Of a stretch of DNA of 64,000 bases, positions 9,894 through 17,983 are shown one piece after another. The stretch's first letter is position 1. The number at the start of each line of letters is the position of its first letter. The notes beneath the pieces are model-generated. The model searched no databases. It saw only the letters and a program-made list of their open reading frames with translations, and was not told the origin of the DNA. The stretch comes from a bacterium (GTDB lineage Bacteria; Zhuqueibacterota; Zhuqueibacteria; Zhuqueibacterales; Zhuqueibacteraceae), in assembly GCA_023150945.1 (NCBI GenBank), contig JAKLJX010000007.1, forward strand, positions 62,001 through 126,000, in the 5' to 3' direction. The position numbers were made by a program, and so were the translations under genes.

Positions 9894-11210
9894 TTAGGAA
9901 ATTGTGGCGTTCGTGCAGTGAGGTTGGCGGGCGTTGGCGTGCGCGCGGCCGGGCAGGGTTTCCGACATAACGGCCACGACAATGATTCCGGAGAGAAAAG
10001 TGAGGCCGGCAACCGCCGCGATTGCGGTGGTCAAGTTGAAAACATCGGCAAGCAGTCCGGCCGCGAGCGCGCCCACGGCATAGCCCGCGTCGCGCCAGAG
10101 CCGGTAAACACCCACTGCCGAGGCGCGCCAGGCCGGCGGGGCAACGTCTGAAATCGCGGCCAGCAAAGTGGGATAAACCAGCGCCGTGCCCGATCCCAAC
10201 AACACCGCGCCGGCCAGCCACGCCGAGAAATCCTTTCCGACGACGAACAGCGCAATGCCGAGCGCCTGCACCACCATGCCGAGGGCGATCATCCATTTGC
10301 GGCCCCAGCGGTCGCTGAGCGCGCCGGTAAAGAGCTGGCTGATTCCCCACACGCCGGGATACACTGCCGCAATGAGGCCGATATGGCCGAGCGACAATCC
10401 CGCGGCCGCGAGAAAGATCGGCAACATCCCCCATACCATGCCGTCGTTGAGATTATTCACCAGGCCGGCCTGGCTGGCGGCAAACAGCGTGCGATTGCGC
10501 CAGGTGGTGAGCCAAAACACGGAGCGGAAGGAGGCGGACGCATTGTTGTTGGCGGAGGGTCGCGCCGGCGGCAGCAAGGCAGCTTCCTGCGCAACGTGCC
10601 GTCGGGTCTCGTGCACGAAAAAAATCGAAAACAACAATCCCAGCAGGCCGAACGCCAGGCCCGGATAGAAGGGCGCCGGCCGCAGTCCGTACTGCGCCGC
10701 GAGGTAGCCGGATGCCAGCGCCGCGAGCGCGACGGCAAGATAGCCGGCAAATTCGTTCAAACCCATCGCCAGGCCGCGCTGCTGCGGGCCAACGAGATCG
10801 ATCTTCATGATCACCGTCGTTGACCAGCACAAGCCTTGATTGATCCCCAGCAGAACGTTGGCGAAGACAATCCAGTTCCAATTGGGCGCGTAGATGATGA
10901 GCAGCGGCACCGGCAGACCCAGCAGCCAGCCTGCAATCAAAATGGGCTTGCGGCCGAAACGATCCGACCAGCGCCCGGCCATGACGTTGGCCAGGGCTTT
11001 CACCACGCCGAAGCTCACCAAAAAAGAAAGCACCAACGATTTCGAGACCAGCCCGAAATCGTGCTCGGCGATCAACGGCACCACGGTGCGCTCCAGGCCC
11101 ACCAAGCCGCCGACAAAGGCGTTGATCAGCACAAGCAGGGTGAATTGCCGCCAATTCGGCCGCAATCCCAATTCAACCGGCCCGCCTTCATGTTGGTGCT
11201 TGCGAAACAT
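9894..11210 (-). CDS. MFS transporter
   Basis: A 438-residue major facilitator. Twelve hydrophobic helices can be traced, with the loop 2-3 motif A (GRWSDRFGRKP) in the N-terminal half and its echo (GALSDRWGRKW) in the C-terminal half, separated by a hydrophilic central loop. The substrate is unknown; the overall look is of a drug/metabolite exporter. It is the last gene of the minus-strand run that includes the sulfur genes, starting about 70 bases after the DUF2892 gene, so it may be co-transcribed. Confidence 0.85.
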   Translation of the reverse strand: MFRKHQHEGGPVELGLRPNWRQFTLLVLINAFVGGLVGLERTVVPLIAEHDFGLVSKSLVLSFLVSFGVVKALANVMAGRWSDRFGRKPILIAGWLLGLPVPLLIIYAPNWNWIVFANVLLGINQGLCWSTTVIMKIDLVGPQQRGLAMGLNEFAGYLAVALAALASGYLAAQYGLRPAPFYPGLAFGLLGLLFSIFFVHETRRHVAQEAALLPPARPSANNNASASFRSVFWLTTWRNRTLFAASQAGLVNNLNDGMVWGMLPIFLAAAGLSLGHIGLIAAVYPGVWGISQLFTGALSDRWGRKWMIALGMVVQALGIALFVVGKDFSAWLAGAVLLGSGTALVYPTLLAAISDVAPPAWRASAVGVYRLWRDAGYAVGALAAGLLADVFNLTTAIAAVAGLTFLSGIIVVAVMSETLPGRAHANARQPHCTNATIS

Positions 11211-11277
11211 TCAGATGACTCAAAGCCTGCCGCCGCTCGGCAACAGGATTATGCCGCGGTGATATCCGCTATTCTCA

Positions 11278-11484
11278 TCATGGCCGCGCCGGTTTGGCCG
11301 GGCAGGTGCTCAATCCGAAAAGCGCGTAGAGCGGGCACCAGGAAACCAGGCCGGTGAGCAGGGGAATGAATCCCACCAGCGCGAGAAAGCGCAGATTGCC
11401 CTCGAGCACGAAATACAGGCTGAAGAGCACCAGCGCCAGGATCAGGCGAACGGTTTTATCAAGGGAACCGACATTTGCTTTCAC
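11278..11484 (-). CDS. DUF2892 (YgaP-like) small membrane protein
   Basis: A 68-residue protein with the DUF2892 pattern: N-terminal NVGSLDKTVRLILAL, two hydrophobic helices separated by EGNLRFLALVG, and a C-terminal WCPLYALFGLSTC with two cysteines. In YgaP this domain is fused to a rhodanese and anchors it in the inner membrane. Here it stands alone but in a cluster containing a rhodanese, which fits a sulfur-transfer role. The start is GTG at 11484 with a full GGAGGTGA six bases upstream. Confidence 0.85.
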   Translation of the reverse strand: MKANVGSLDKTVRLILALVLFSLYFVLEGNLRFLALVGFIPLLTGLVSWCPLYALFGLSTCPAKPARP

Positions 11485-11698
11485 AACTCACCTCCGTAGC
11501 GAGTGATACTTCATTCAAATGAGTTTTCATTCAACAGCGTGTCCGCTGCTTTGCACACCAGCTAGCACATTGACCGCTGGTCTTCCGTGACTATGCCGCA
11601 GAGCAATCAAAAAAAGTGAGCGGACTGCATTCGTGGTTCCGGTGAGAATCCGGCGAGAAGAAAAACCTCACGGCTCAGCACGCCGCCTGGATCCATTC

Positions 11699-11840
11699 GT
11701 GTCTGTCGGAAAATACACCCACCTCGGCTGAGCCGAGGTTGCTAAAACTTCGCGTGGCGTGGAAACTCTGAGGATTTTGAGGCAACGGCCAAGCCGTTGC
11801 AGGAACATTCTCCCAAAAGCTCGCGCTTGCGGACAGACAC
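11699..11840 (+). repeat. Family B repeat unit, copy 1
   Basis: A 142-base unit bounded by GTGTCTGTCGG and an inverted GGACAGACAC. Inside are the palindrome CCTCGGCTGAGCCGAGG, the segment ACTCTGAGGATTTTGAGG and the palindrome GCAACGGCCAAGCCGTTGC. Copy 2 begins 53 bases later in the same orientation. Short terminal inverted repeats and no coding capacity recall a MITE or REP-like element. Confidence 0.75.
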
Positions 11841-11893
11841 CAGGCACACCCGTTTTCTTACGCGGCACGGACGCCGCCGCGCGGGCCTAATTC

Positions 11894-12036
11894 GCGTCTG
11901 TCGGAAAACGTTCCCACCTCGGCTGAGCCGAGGTTTCCAAAACGCCGGGCGTCGTCAAAACTCCCGGGATTTTGAGGCAACGGCCAAGCCGTTGCAGGAG
12001 CACTTCATTCAAAAGACCACAATTTCGGACGGACAC
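11894..12036 (+). repeat. Family B repeat unit, copy 2
   Basis: A 143-base unit with the same order as copy 1: GCGTCTGTCGG end, CCTCGGCTGAGCCGAGG palindrome, GGGATTTTGAGG, GCAACGGCCAAGCCGTTGC palindrome, and a GGACGGACAC end. The palindromes are identical between the copies while the linkers differ, which suggests selection on the stems. Confidence 0.75.
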
Positions 12037-12061
12037 TAATTTACATCCCTTCAAAAACACT

Positions 12062-12140
12062 ACCGCCCGGGCGCTTCGTCATGAAGAGCAGCGAGTTCTA
12101 TTCGGCTTGTGCACGCTGCGAGGCCGAGCGCCCGGGCAGT
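12062..12140 (+). repeat. Family C repeat unit, copy 1 (14-bp arms, 51-bp core)
   Basis: Arms ACCGCCCGGGCGCT (12062-12075) and AGCGCCCGGGCAGT (12127-12140) are inverted repeats with one mismatch, enclosing a 51-base core. Two further copies exist at 16302-16379 and, inverted, 17684-17762, with matching core bases. It is followed by CCGGACAGACGC, the end motif shared with family B. Confidence 0.75.
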
Positions 12141-12161
12141 CTCTTCATTTCCGGACAGACG

Positions 12162-12488
12162 CTAATTCGCCAGCACTTGATCAATGTGGCTGGCAATGAC
12201 TTTTTGCGGTACGGCGCCGACGATGCGATCCACCACTTTGCCGCCCTGGAACAGCAGCAGCGTGGGGATGCCGCGAATGCCCAGCTCCGAAGGCATGAAA
12301 TTGTTGTCGGCGTCCATCTTGCCGACTTTCACCTTGCCGGCGTATTGCGAGGCAATGGCTTCCACTGCGGGCGCCACCATGCGGCAGGGCATGCACCAAT
12401 CCGCCCACACATCAACCAAAACCGGAATGGCGGATTCCAATACTTCCTGCTTGAAATTGGCATCAGTGATTTCGATAGGCTTGCTCAT
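12162..12488 (-). CDS. trxA: Thioredoxin with WCMPC active site
   Basis: A 108-residue thioredoxin, full family length. The redox site is WCMPC (Cys32 and Cys35) where most thioredoxins have WCGPC; the cis-proline segment GIRGIPTLLLF and the C-terminal helix are intact. Two in-frame ATGs lie at 12494 and 12488; AGGAG is only two bases from the first and eight from the second, so 12488 is chosen. In this sulfur cluster it could reduce persulfides or the rhodanese, which is an inference from position. The MPC variant may shift the redox potential. Confidence 0.92.
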   Translation of the reverse strand: MSKPIEITDANFKQEVLESAIPVLVDVWADWCMPCRMVAPAVEAIASQYAGKVKVGKMDADNNFMPSELGIRGIPTLLLFQGGKVVDRIVGAVPQKVIASHIDQVLAN

Positions 12489-12704
12489 GATCATCTCTCC
12501 TGTTCAAGATTGATTTCATCCGTTTTGCAGCATTGCTGGCGGAATCAGCGAACATAGGCACGATCACCTCGTGCTTGCTTGCCTTGCTTTGTGCAAGTGA
12601 TCCCGCGTGTCATTCAAAAGGAATCCGGTGAAAAACTTGGCGCTGTGCTCACCTCTTCCCAGGATCCTTGCGGGATGACACTGGTGGCGACCATCCTTTC
12701 GGCT

Positions 12705-13160
12705 TCAAGCCGTTTCCACGCGGGCGGCCGCACCAGCCACCGCACGCGCCGCTTTGGCCTTGCTCTCCCGCAGGCCGTAAAGGTAGGTGCCGAGAAAAAC
12801 ACCGAAGAGCGTGAACAGCGCGCCCAACTTGCCCTCGCCCAACATCGCGAGCGCCGTGCCCGGGCAGGCGCCGGCCAGGCCCCAGCCCAGGCCGAACAGC
12901 ACGGAGCCGGGGATGAGCGAGGATTTGTAGGGCTTGCCCTTGAAGGCGATGGGCTTGCCCTCGAACAGCGTGCGGGCTTTCATGGCTTTGAGCAGCGCGA
13001 CACCGAGCGCGCCGAGCGTCGCGGCCGTGACAATGACCCACAAGAGCTGGAAATGCTCAAACAAGAACAGCTTGGCGTAGAAATCGTAGGTGGTGGCACC
13101 TGCGCGGCTGAGAATGAAACCGAACAGCGCCCCGAACAACAGAAACGAGTATTTCTTCAT
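12705..13160 (-). CDS. YeeE/YedE thiosulfate permease, C-terminal half (DUF6691)
   Basis: A 151-residue membrane protein matching the second half of YeeE/YedE (TsuA-type) transporters. About four helices are visible and the conserved GLGWGLAGACPGTA carries Cys99, the residue type thought to relay thiosulfate through the protein. The first half is encoded just upstream as a separate gene. Start ATG 13160 is preferred over 13166 because AGGAGA sits seven bases from it. A charged stretch (GKPIAFKGKPYKSS) separates the two helix pairs. Confidence 0.85.
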   Translation of the reverse strand: MKKYSFLLFGALFGFILSRAGATTYDFYAKLFLFEHFQLLWVIVTAATLGALGVALLKAMKARTLFEGKPIAFKGKPYKSSLIPGSVLFGLGWGLAGACPGTALAMLGEGKLGALFTLFGVFLGTYLYGLRESKAKAARAVAGAAARVETA

Positions 13161-13175
13161 GATCATTCTCCTGAA

Positions 13176-13673
13176 TCAGGCCAGCAGCCGGAAGAGCAAC
13201 TGCACCATGATAATTCCACCCACGAAGAAACCGGCGGAAGCGAGCACGCTGGGCGGATTGAGCATGGACATGCCCGCAATGGAATGGCCGCTGGTGCAAC
13301 CGCCGGCCATGCGCGAACCGTAGCCGATCATCACGCCGCCCATGATCAGCACCAGGCCTTTGGCCCACAGCGCCTGCGGCAGCACGCTGTCATACATCTG
13401 GCCCATCGAGAAGCTGGCGACGATTTCACCCGGTGAGGTCAAAGCGCCCAGCAGGCCGCCGAGCGGAATGCCGATGATAAACCAGAGCCGCCAGTTGTTG
13501 GCGGTTTCATATTCGCCCTCGTGAAAAAACGAGGCATTCGAGACAAAGCTACAGACGTTGCCGAAACCAGTGGAGGCGCCCAAGGCATTGCCGGAGACGA
13601 GCCACTGCAGCAGCGCATACGTGCCCACTGCCAGCCCGCCGACCCAGCCGCTCCAAACGATGACTTCCGTCAT
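13176..13673 (-). CDS. YeeE/YedE thiosulfate permease, N-terminal half
   Basis: A 165-residue membrane protein matching the first half of YeeE/YedE. The signature GGCTSGHSIAGMS contains Cys126, and a second cysteine lies in GFGNVCSF (Cys41). In single-chain relatives such as TsuA these cysteines form a path for thiosulfate entry into the cytoplasm. Only 15 bases separate it from the C-terminal half, so the two are almost certainly translated from one mRNA and assemble as one transporter. Split versions next to MBL-rhodanese genes are frequent in Bacteroidetes-like genomes. Confidence 0.87.
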   Translation of the reverse strand: MTEVIVWSGWVGGLAVGTYALLQWLVSGNALGASTGFGNVCSFVSNASFFHEGEYETANNWRLWFIIGIPLGGLLGALTSPGEIVASFSMGQMYDSVLPQALWAKGLVLIMGGVMIGYGSRMAGGCTSGHSIAGMSMLNPPSVLASAGFFVGGIIMVQLLFRLLA

Positions 13674-13799
13674 GTTCGAACCTCGCGAAGAGTGAATGAA
13701 TGGACTTGTGTTTGATTTGAATAATCAGACTGCGCGGCAAACCGGAAGCGCAAGCCCTCCGGTGTGCGGCAGGAGATCCGGCAGCAAACGATCGCCCGC

Positions 13800-15242
13800 C
13801 TAGTTGACCGCTTCGACTTTGCCGCCGGCACTCTGCCAGGCGACATACCCGCCGCTGAGATGAACCACCTCATAGCCGTGGCGCTGCAGCCAGGCCGCGG
13901 CAATCGCGGAACGATTGTCGGTGCGGCAATGCAGCAGGATGCGGCGATCCTTCGGCACCTCGGCAACGCGCTTGGGCAACTGTGTGTAAGCGAGATTCTG
14001 CGCCTGCGGCAGATGTCCGGCTTCGAATTCCGCCTCCCCGCGCACGTCCAGAATCAGTGTGCCCGGCTGATCGAGGTTGCCGTTCAGCTTGGCGATCGGC
14101 AGCACTGCGATTTTGGCGACTTTGCCGCCGCCGGCCTGATATTGCGCGAAGGTTTCCGGCGTGGCGTAACCCGCCACCGCATCCAGCCCGATGCGAATCA
14201 AGTCGATCACCGCTTCTTCCACGCGCTTTTCCTCGACGATGAGATAGAACGGCTGGTTGGGCTGGAGATAGGAGCCGGTGGCATTGGGGAAATAATTGGA
14301 CAACGGCGCCCACAGCGCGCCGGCGATATGGCTTTCGCGGAATTGCGGCCACGGCCGGGTGTCCACGATAACGGCGTTTTCATTCACCAACCGCTTGAGC
14401 GCCTGCACGTCGAGCGGCTTGGGTTGCGGCAGTTTGCCCAGGATCGCCGGGCCTTCTTTGTTTTCGCGTTTCATGCGGGCGAAATAAAGCGGCGGCTCCG
14501 GCTGGCCCGCGAGAATGGCTTGCACAAACCGGCCCTCTTCCGTGGCGTCGGCAAGCGCGGCGTTGAAGCGTTTTTCATAGCCCACCGTTGATTGCGGCAC
14601 TGCGCCCAGGGCCTTGCCGCAGGCGCTGCCGGAGCCGTGCGCCGGCCAGACTTGCATGTAATCCGGCAGGTTCTTGAAGCGTTGCACGGTTTGATAGAGC
14701 ACGCGCGCCGCCGGCTCCTTGGCGCCGCTTTGTCCGGCCGCAGTTTCCAACAAATCCGGCCGGCCGACATCGCCGACGAAAACGAAATCGCCGGTGGCAA
14801 TGCCCATCGGCTCGTTGGCGCCGCCGCCGAGATCCGTCACCGTGAAGCTGATGTGCTCGGGCGTGTGGCCGGGCGTGTGAACGGCTCGCAACTCGATGTT
14901 GCCGACTTTGAAGGTGTCGCCGTCTTTGAGCAGTTTATGATCATAGCTGCCGCCGCCCTGTTTTTTGTCGAGCCAGCGGTACTTCCAGTTTTCGTCGCCC
15001 TCATCCGAAACGTACAGGCGGGCGCCGGTGCGTTCCGCCAACTCACGCGCGCCGGAAAGGTAGTCCGCGTGGATGTGGGTTTCCGCGATGGCGGTGATCT
15101 TCATGCCCTCGCGCGCCGCCGCTGCGACATAGCGGTCAACGTCGCGCTCGGGATCGATCACCACCGCTTCCCCAGTGCGCTGGCAGCCGATCAAATAACT
15201 GGCCTGGGCCAGCTTCTCGTCATACAGCATGCGAAAAAGCAT
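13800..15242 (-). CDS. CstB-like persulfide dioxygenase with two rhodanese domains
   Basis: A 480-residue three-domain enzyme. Residues 1-230 are an ETHE1-type metallo-beta-lactamase fold with THIHADYLSG (His56, His58), HTPGHTPEH (His122) and VGDVGRPDLL (Asp158), consistent with a mononuclear iron persulfide dioxygenase. Residues 280-375 are a rhodanese fold (VIVDTRPWPQF) with no catalytic cysteine; residues 390-480 are an active rhodanese with LLHCRTDNRS (Cys439). This order matches CstB of staphylococci, which oxidises low-molecular-weight persulfides and releases thiosulfate. It would act in the cytoplasm, downstream of sulfur import. Confidence 0.9.
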   Translation of the reverse strand: MLFRMLYDEKLAQASYLIGCQRTGEAVVIDPERDVDRYVAAAAREGMKITAIAETHIHADYLSGARELAERTGARLYVSDEGDENWKYRWLDKKQGGGSYDHKLLKDGDTFKVGNIELRAVHTPGHTPEHISFTVTDLGGGANEPMGIATGDFVFVGDVGRPDLLETAAGQSGAKEPAARVLYQTVQRFKNLPDYMQVWPAHGSGSACGKALGAVPQSTVGYEKRFNAALADATEEGRFVQAILAGQPEPPLYFARMKRENKEGPAILGKLPQPKPLDVQALKRLVNENAVIVDTRPWPQFRESHIAGALWAPLSNYFPNATGSYLQPNQPFYLIVEEKRVEEAVIDLIRIGLDAVAGYATPETFAQYQAGGGKVAKIAVLPIAKLNGNLDQPGTLILDVRGEAEFEAGHLPQAQNLAYTQLPKRVAEVPKDRRILLHCRTDNRSAIAAAWLQRHGYEVVHLSGGYVAWQSAGGKVEAVN

Positions 15243-15331
15243 GAGAGAACCTCCTTATGATGGTTTGAGTTTTTTCGAATACAGCCCTTCGTCGCCGGCC
15301 ATGACATGCGCAACCGCTGCGCGCCGGCGGT

Positions 15332-16147
15332 TTATGCCAGAAACAACTCTTTGGTCACAATGTAGGCGCCCATGATCAGCACGAACCAGCCGAAAGCCAT
15401 CTTCAGCTTGCCCGCGGGCGCGTGTTTGTTGAGATAGGTGCCCAACGCAATGCCCACCAGCGGCAGCAACGTGATAAGCATCACGAAACCGTAGTCGATG
15501 TTGGCCACGGCCTGTGCCTCACCGATGAAACCGATCAGTGACTTGGCAGCGATGATCAGCAAATCCGTGCCGATCGCCACTTTCATGGGCAGGCCGCCCA
15601 GCAGCACCAGCACCGGCAGGATCATGAAGCCGCCGCCCGCGCCCACGAATCCGGTGATGATGCCCACGCCCAGCCCGAGCGCGAAGATGAGCGGAATCTT
15701 GCTGCGGTGCAACTCCACCGGCGGCCCGGCCAGCTCCGCCTCCTTCTTGCTGCGAATCATGGCGATTGAAGTGATCAACATGAAAATCGCGAAAACGATC
15801 ATGACCATCACATCTTTGCTCAGCACCAGGCCGCCGGATTGCAGTACCGGATCGGGAATCGCGGGAAAGATGAAACGCCGGGTAAGATAAACGCCCAGAA
15901 TTGCCGGCGTGCCGAAAATCACGGCCATGCGCGGGTTGGATTGCCCGCGGCGCAGATATTCAATGGCGCCGGCCAGCGCGGTGGCGCCCACGATCGCCAG
16001 CGAGTAGCCGGTCGCTTGCGTGGGCGACACGGCGAACAAATACACCAGCACCGGCACGGTGAGAATCGAACCGCCCGCGCCAATCAATCCCAAGACCACT
16101 CCCAACGCCAGCATCGCGACATAGCCCATTGCCATACTCATTTCCAC
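15332..16147 (-). CDS. TauE/SafE family (DUF81) sulfur-compound transporter
   Basis: A 271-residue membrane protein of the TauE/SafE family. The duplicated signature appears as [18 protein letters not shown] near the N-terminus and [22 protein letters not shown] in the second half, with eight or so helices. Family members export sulfite, sulfoacetate or related anions, and a TauE gene is part of staphylococcal cst operons. A GTG at 16147 with AGAGG nine bases upstream is used; ATG 16141 is an alternative. It is the first gene of the sulfur run, about 90 bases before the dioxygenase. Confidence 0.87.
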   Translation of the reverse strand: MEMSMAMGYVAMLALGVVLGLIGAGGSILTVPVLVYLFAVSPTQATGYSLAIVGATALAGAIEYLRRGQSNPRMAVIFGTPAILGVYLTRRFIFPAIPDPVLQSGGLVLSKDVMVMIVFAIFMLITSIAMIRSKKEAELAGPPVELHRSKIPLIFALGLGVGIITGFVGAGGGFMILPVLVLLGGLPMKVAIGTDLLIIAAKSLIGFIGEAQAVANIDYGFVMLITLLPLVGIALGTYLNKHAPAGKLKMAFGWFVLIMGAYIVTKELFLA

Positions 16148-16301
16148 AGAATCTGCCCTCTTGAGAATCTATCGCTTTTTCCACAACCAGGGTATTGACC
16201 GTGCTCTTTGGCACTCTCAGGGTTAGAGACACAGTTGCGAAAAAGGTTCCCGCAGGTTGCTGTGGGCTGGGCTAAGCGCCAGATTGGAAAAGAATTACGT
16301 G

Positions 16302-16379
16302 GCCGCCGCGCGCGTTGTCATGAGGATGTGAAAGCTGTGTTCAACCGGTACACGCTTTGGGGCTGAGCGCCCGGGCGGT
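16302..16379 (+). repeat. Family C repeat unit, copy 2
   Basis: The right arm AGCGCCCGGGCGGT (16366-16379) is perfect. The left arm (about 16302-16315) is degenerate, and the core keeps GTCATGAGGA, the GTACACGCT segment and GGGGCTG that align with copy 1. It is followed by a T-rich stretch and GGACGGACAC. Confidence 0.65.
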
Positions 16380-16405
16380 TTTTTCATTTTTTGGACGGAC
16401 ACGCG

Positions 16406-16604
16406 CCTGATCTCCCACGGCTGAGCCGTGGGATTTCCGAATGCCAGATTCACGCTCACAAGAATCTCGAAAAAAAACTCGGCTCTGCCGAGGCTGAACA
16501 TCCACACCAGCCTGATCTCCCACGGCTGAGCCGTGGGATTTCCAAATGCCAGATTCACGCTCACAAGAATCCCCAAAAAAACCTCGGCTCTGCCGAGGCT
16601 GAAC
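16406..16604 (+). repeat. Two tandem 94-base repeats with a 105-base period
   Basis: Copies at 16406-16499 and 16511-16604 differ at only a handful of bases. Each holds the palindrome CTCCCACGGCTGAGCCGTGGGA, the spacer ATGCCAGATTCACGCTCAC, an A-rich tract and the palindrome CCTCGGCTCTGCCGAGG. The second palindrome is close to the one in family B. GGACGGACAC lies just outside both ends. Confidence 0.85.
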
Positions 16605-16643
16605 GTTTCCCGGACGGACACGAATATGACAGCGGGGAAATTC

Positions 16644-17513
16644 TCAGGCGGGTCGCTTGACCGAACGCTTGCTGGCCGGCCGGCCGGCGTGTTTGAATTC
16701 CTGCAGCAGCAAACGATGCAGCGGCTCGGGCAAAGGCCCGCGCTTGAGATTCAAACAAACTTCGTGGGTCAAATCGAGAGTGGCGAACAGAGATTGGCAG
16801 CGTGAGCACAACTCCCCGGCGGCAAGGGGAAACTCCACGCCCCGGTCGAGCGCTTCCTGCTTGGCATGCAAAAGATGCAGGCAAACTTGTTTTTCATGAT
16901 CGGGCGGCGGCGCCTTGCGCTTCGGCAGTTTCTTCACCAGTTCCTTGCGCAACAGCAGCCGGCCGCGATGCACGCGCGTTTTGACCGTGGCTTCCTTGAT
17001 CCCCAAAACCTGCGCAACTTCTTCCACGGAGAATTCCACAATGTCCTTGAGCAGCAGCGCCATGCGAAAGGGCGGGGGCAGCTTGGTGAGGCCGTGTTGC
17101 ACCGCCTCCTGAGCCTCGCGGCGCAGCACGTACTCCAGTGGGCCGTCGTGGCCAGAGGGCAGATCGGGAATCTCACCCTCTTCCGGAGTCGGCATTAGCT
17201 CGGCGAGGGATTGCATGCGTTGGGGCTGGCCGGCGCGTTTGCGCTTGATGCGCTTGCACGTACGCACCGCAATGGTATAAAGCCAGGTGCCCGGTTGCGC
17301 GCGGCCTTCGAACTGCTCCCACTTGCGAAACGCGCGCAGGAAGGTCTCCTGCACCAAATCTTCCGCATCGGTTTGCCGGCCGCACATGCGCAGACCCAAA
17401 TTGTAGATGAGTCCGCCATGCGCTTCCAACAGGCGGGGAATCGCCTGCTCAGCAAGCTCAGTAGCGGGAGGGGCCGGCATTCGCGGCTTCACGGGCTTCA
17501 TGCTCTTGCTCAT
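16644..17513 (-). CDS. ECF sigma-70 factor with Cys/His-rich C-terminal extension
   Basis: A 289-residue sigma factor. Region 2 (residues about 28-95) has DAEDLVQETFLRAFRKWEQF and GTWLYTIAVRTCKR; region 4 (about 130-192) has LPPPFRMALLLKDIVEFSVEEVAQVLG and a helix-turn-helix ending TVKTRVHRGR. Standard ECF factors stop near there. This one adds about 95 residues with His206, Cys211, His216, Cys236-x2-Cys239 and Cys253, a possible zinc- or thiol-based sensor like a fused anti-sigma zinc finger. No separate anti-sigma gene is adjacent. The sulfur genes follow on the same strand, so regulation of them is plausible but unproven. Confidence 0.85.
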   Translation of the reverse strand: MSKSMKPVKPRMPAPPATELAEQAIPRLLEAHGGLIYNLGLRMCGRQTDAEDLVQETFLRAFRKWEQFEGRAQPGTWLYTIAVRTCKRIKRKRAGQPQRMQSLAELMPTPEEGEIPDLPSGHDGPLEYVLRREAQEAVQHGLTKLPPPFRMALLLKDIVEFSVEEVAQVLGIKEATVKTRVHRGRLLLRKELVKKLPKRKAPPPDHEKQVCLHLLHAKQEALDRGVEFPLAAGELCSRCQSLFATLDLTHEVCLNLKRGPLPEPLHRLLLQEFKHAGRPASKRSVKRPA

Positions 17514-17864
17514 TTGCTGTGATGCGCAAGACGACAGCCGTTTTCAATTGAATGAAAAGTTTGTAGTCTCCACTCCTTGTGAGCGGCTGTTGAAGCCAAT
17601 GGACTCGCGGTTGCAACAGTGCCCCACGAGGGGGCAGGACTACGAACCTGCACACGGGTTTGAAAAATGCTGTCATGAGAGAAACCGCCCGGGCGCTGGA
17701 CCCCGCAACATGCACAAGCGAAAAAAAATGTGCTCCTGTTCAAGACAAAGCGCCCGGGCGGTGGCGTTCTGGGACGGAGCAAATATAGTAAACCGGCAGT
17801 CCACTTACAAACATTCTAATACCGGCCGGCATTCCCGGCCACTTCAGCCGCGCGATTTCATCGC
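17514..17864. other. Intergenic between divergent sigma factor and desaturase
   Basis: The spacer separates the minus-strand sigma gene from the plus-strand desaturase. It holds the inverted family C copy (17684-17762) and then the desaturase promoter (listed separately). No coding frame is supported. Confidence 0.6.
17684..17762 (-). repeat. Family C repeat unit, copy 3 (inverted)
   Basis: Perfect 14-base arms ACCGCCCGGGCGCT (17684-17697) and AGCGCCCGGGCGGT (17749-17762) enclose exactly 51 bases, the same core length as copy 1. Read on the minus strand the core aligns with copy 1 (GTC-TGAA-AG-AGC, then TTGTGCA and TGCG-GG), so the core itself is conserved, not just the stem. Confidence 0.78.
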
Positions 17865-17893
17865 TTGACAAAGTAGTATTTTTTCGCTAAGCT
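17865..17893 (+). promoter_or_regulatory. Sigma-70-type promoter for the desaturase
   Basis: A consensus TTGACA at 17865-17870, a 17-base spacer and TAAGCT at 17888-17893 lie about 90 bases upstream of the desaturase ATG. This predicts a leader of roughly 80 bases. Seen by eye, not tested. Confidence 0.5.
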
Positions 17894-17983
17894 GCCGCGA
17901 CTTCAGGATTGATTCCCCCCTCGCGCCGTTCTGGACCCCGGCCGCAGACTCATGATTCATGAACTCAGCAAAATAGGTATCCG

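Larger units (their letters stand above)
11485..12161. repeat. Long intergenic region filled with modular palindromic repeats
   Basis: No gene is supported. From 11699 onwards the region is a string of repeat modules: two family B units (11699-11840 and 11894-12036) and one family C unit (12062-12140), each ending at or near a GGAC(A/G)GAC(A/G)C end motif. The first 200 bases (11485-11698) show no clear repeat. Confidence 0.75.
16148..16643. repeat. Intergenic repeat cluster between sigma factor and TauE gene
   Basis: No gene. It contains family C copy 2 (16302-16379), an end motif (GGACGGACAC near 16393), a 105-base tandem duplication (16406-16604) and a closing GGACGGACAC near 16612. Short frames here are artefacts of the repeats. 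Confidence 0.75.

Noticed and set aside
16406-16604. Possible CRISPR array
   Set aside because: Only two units with a 105-base period and no variable spacers; the units contain internal palindromes unlike CRISPR repeats, and no cas genes lie nearby.
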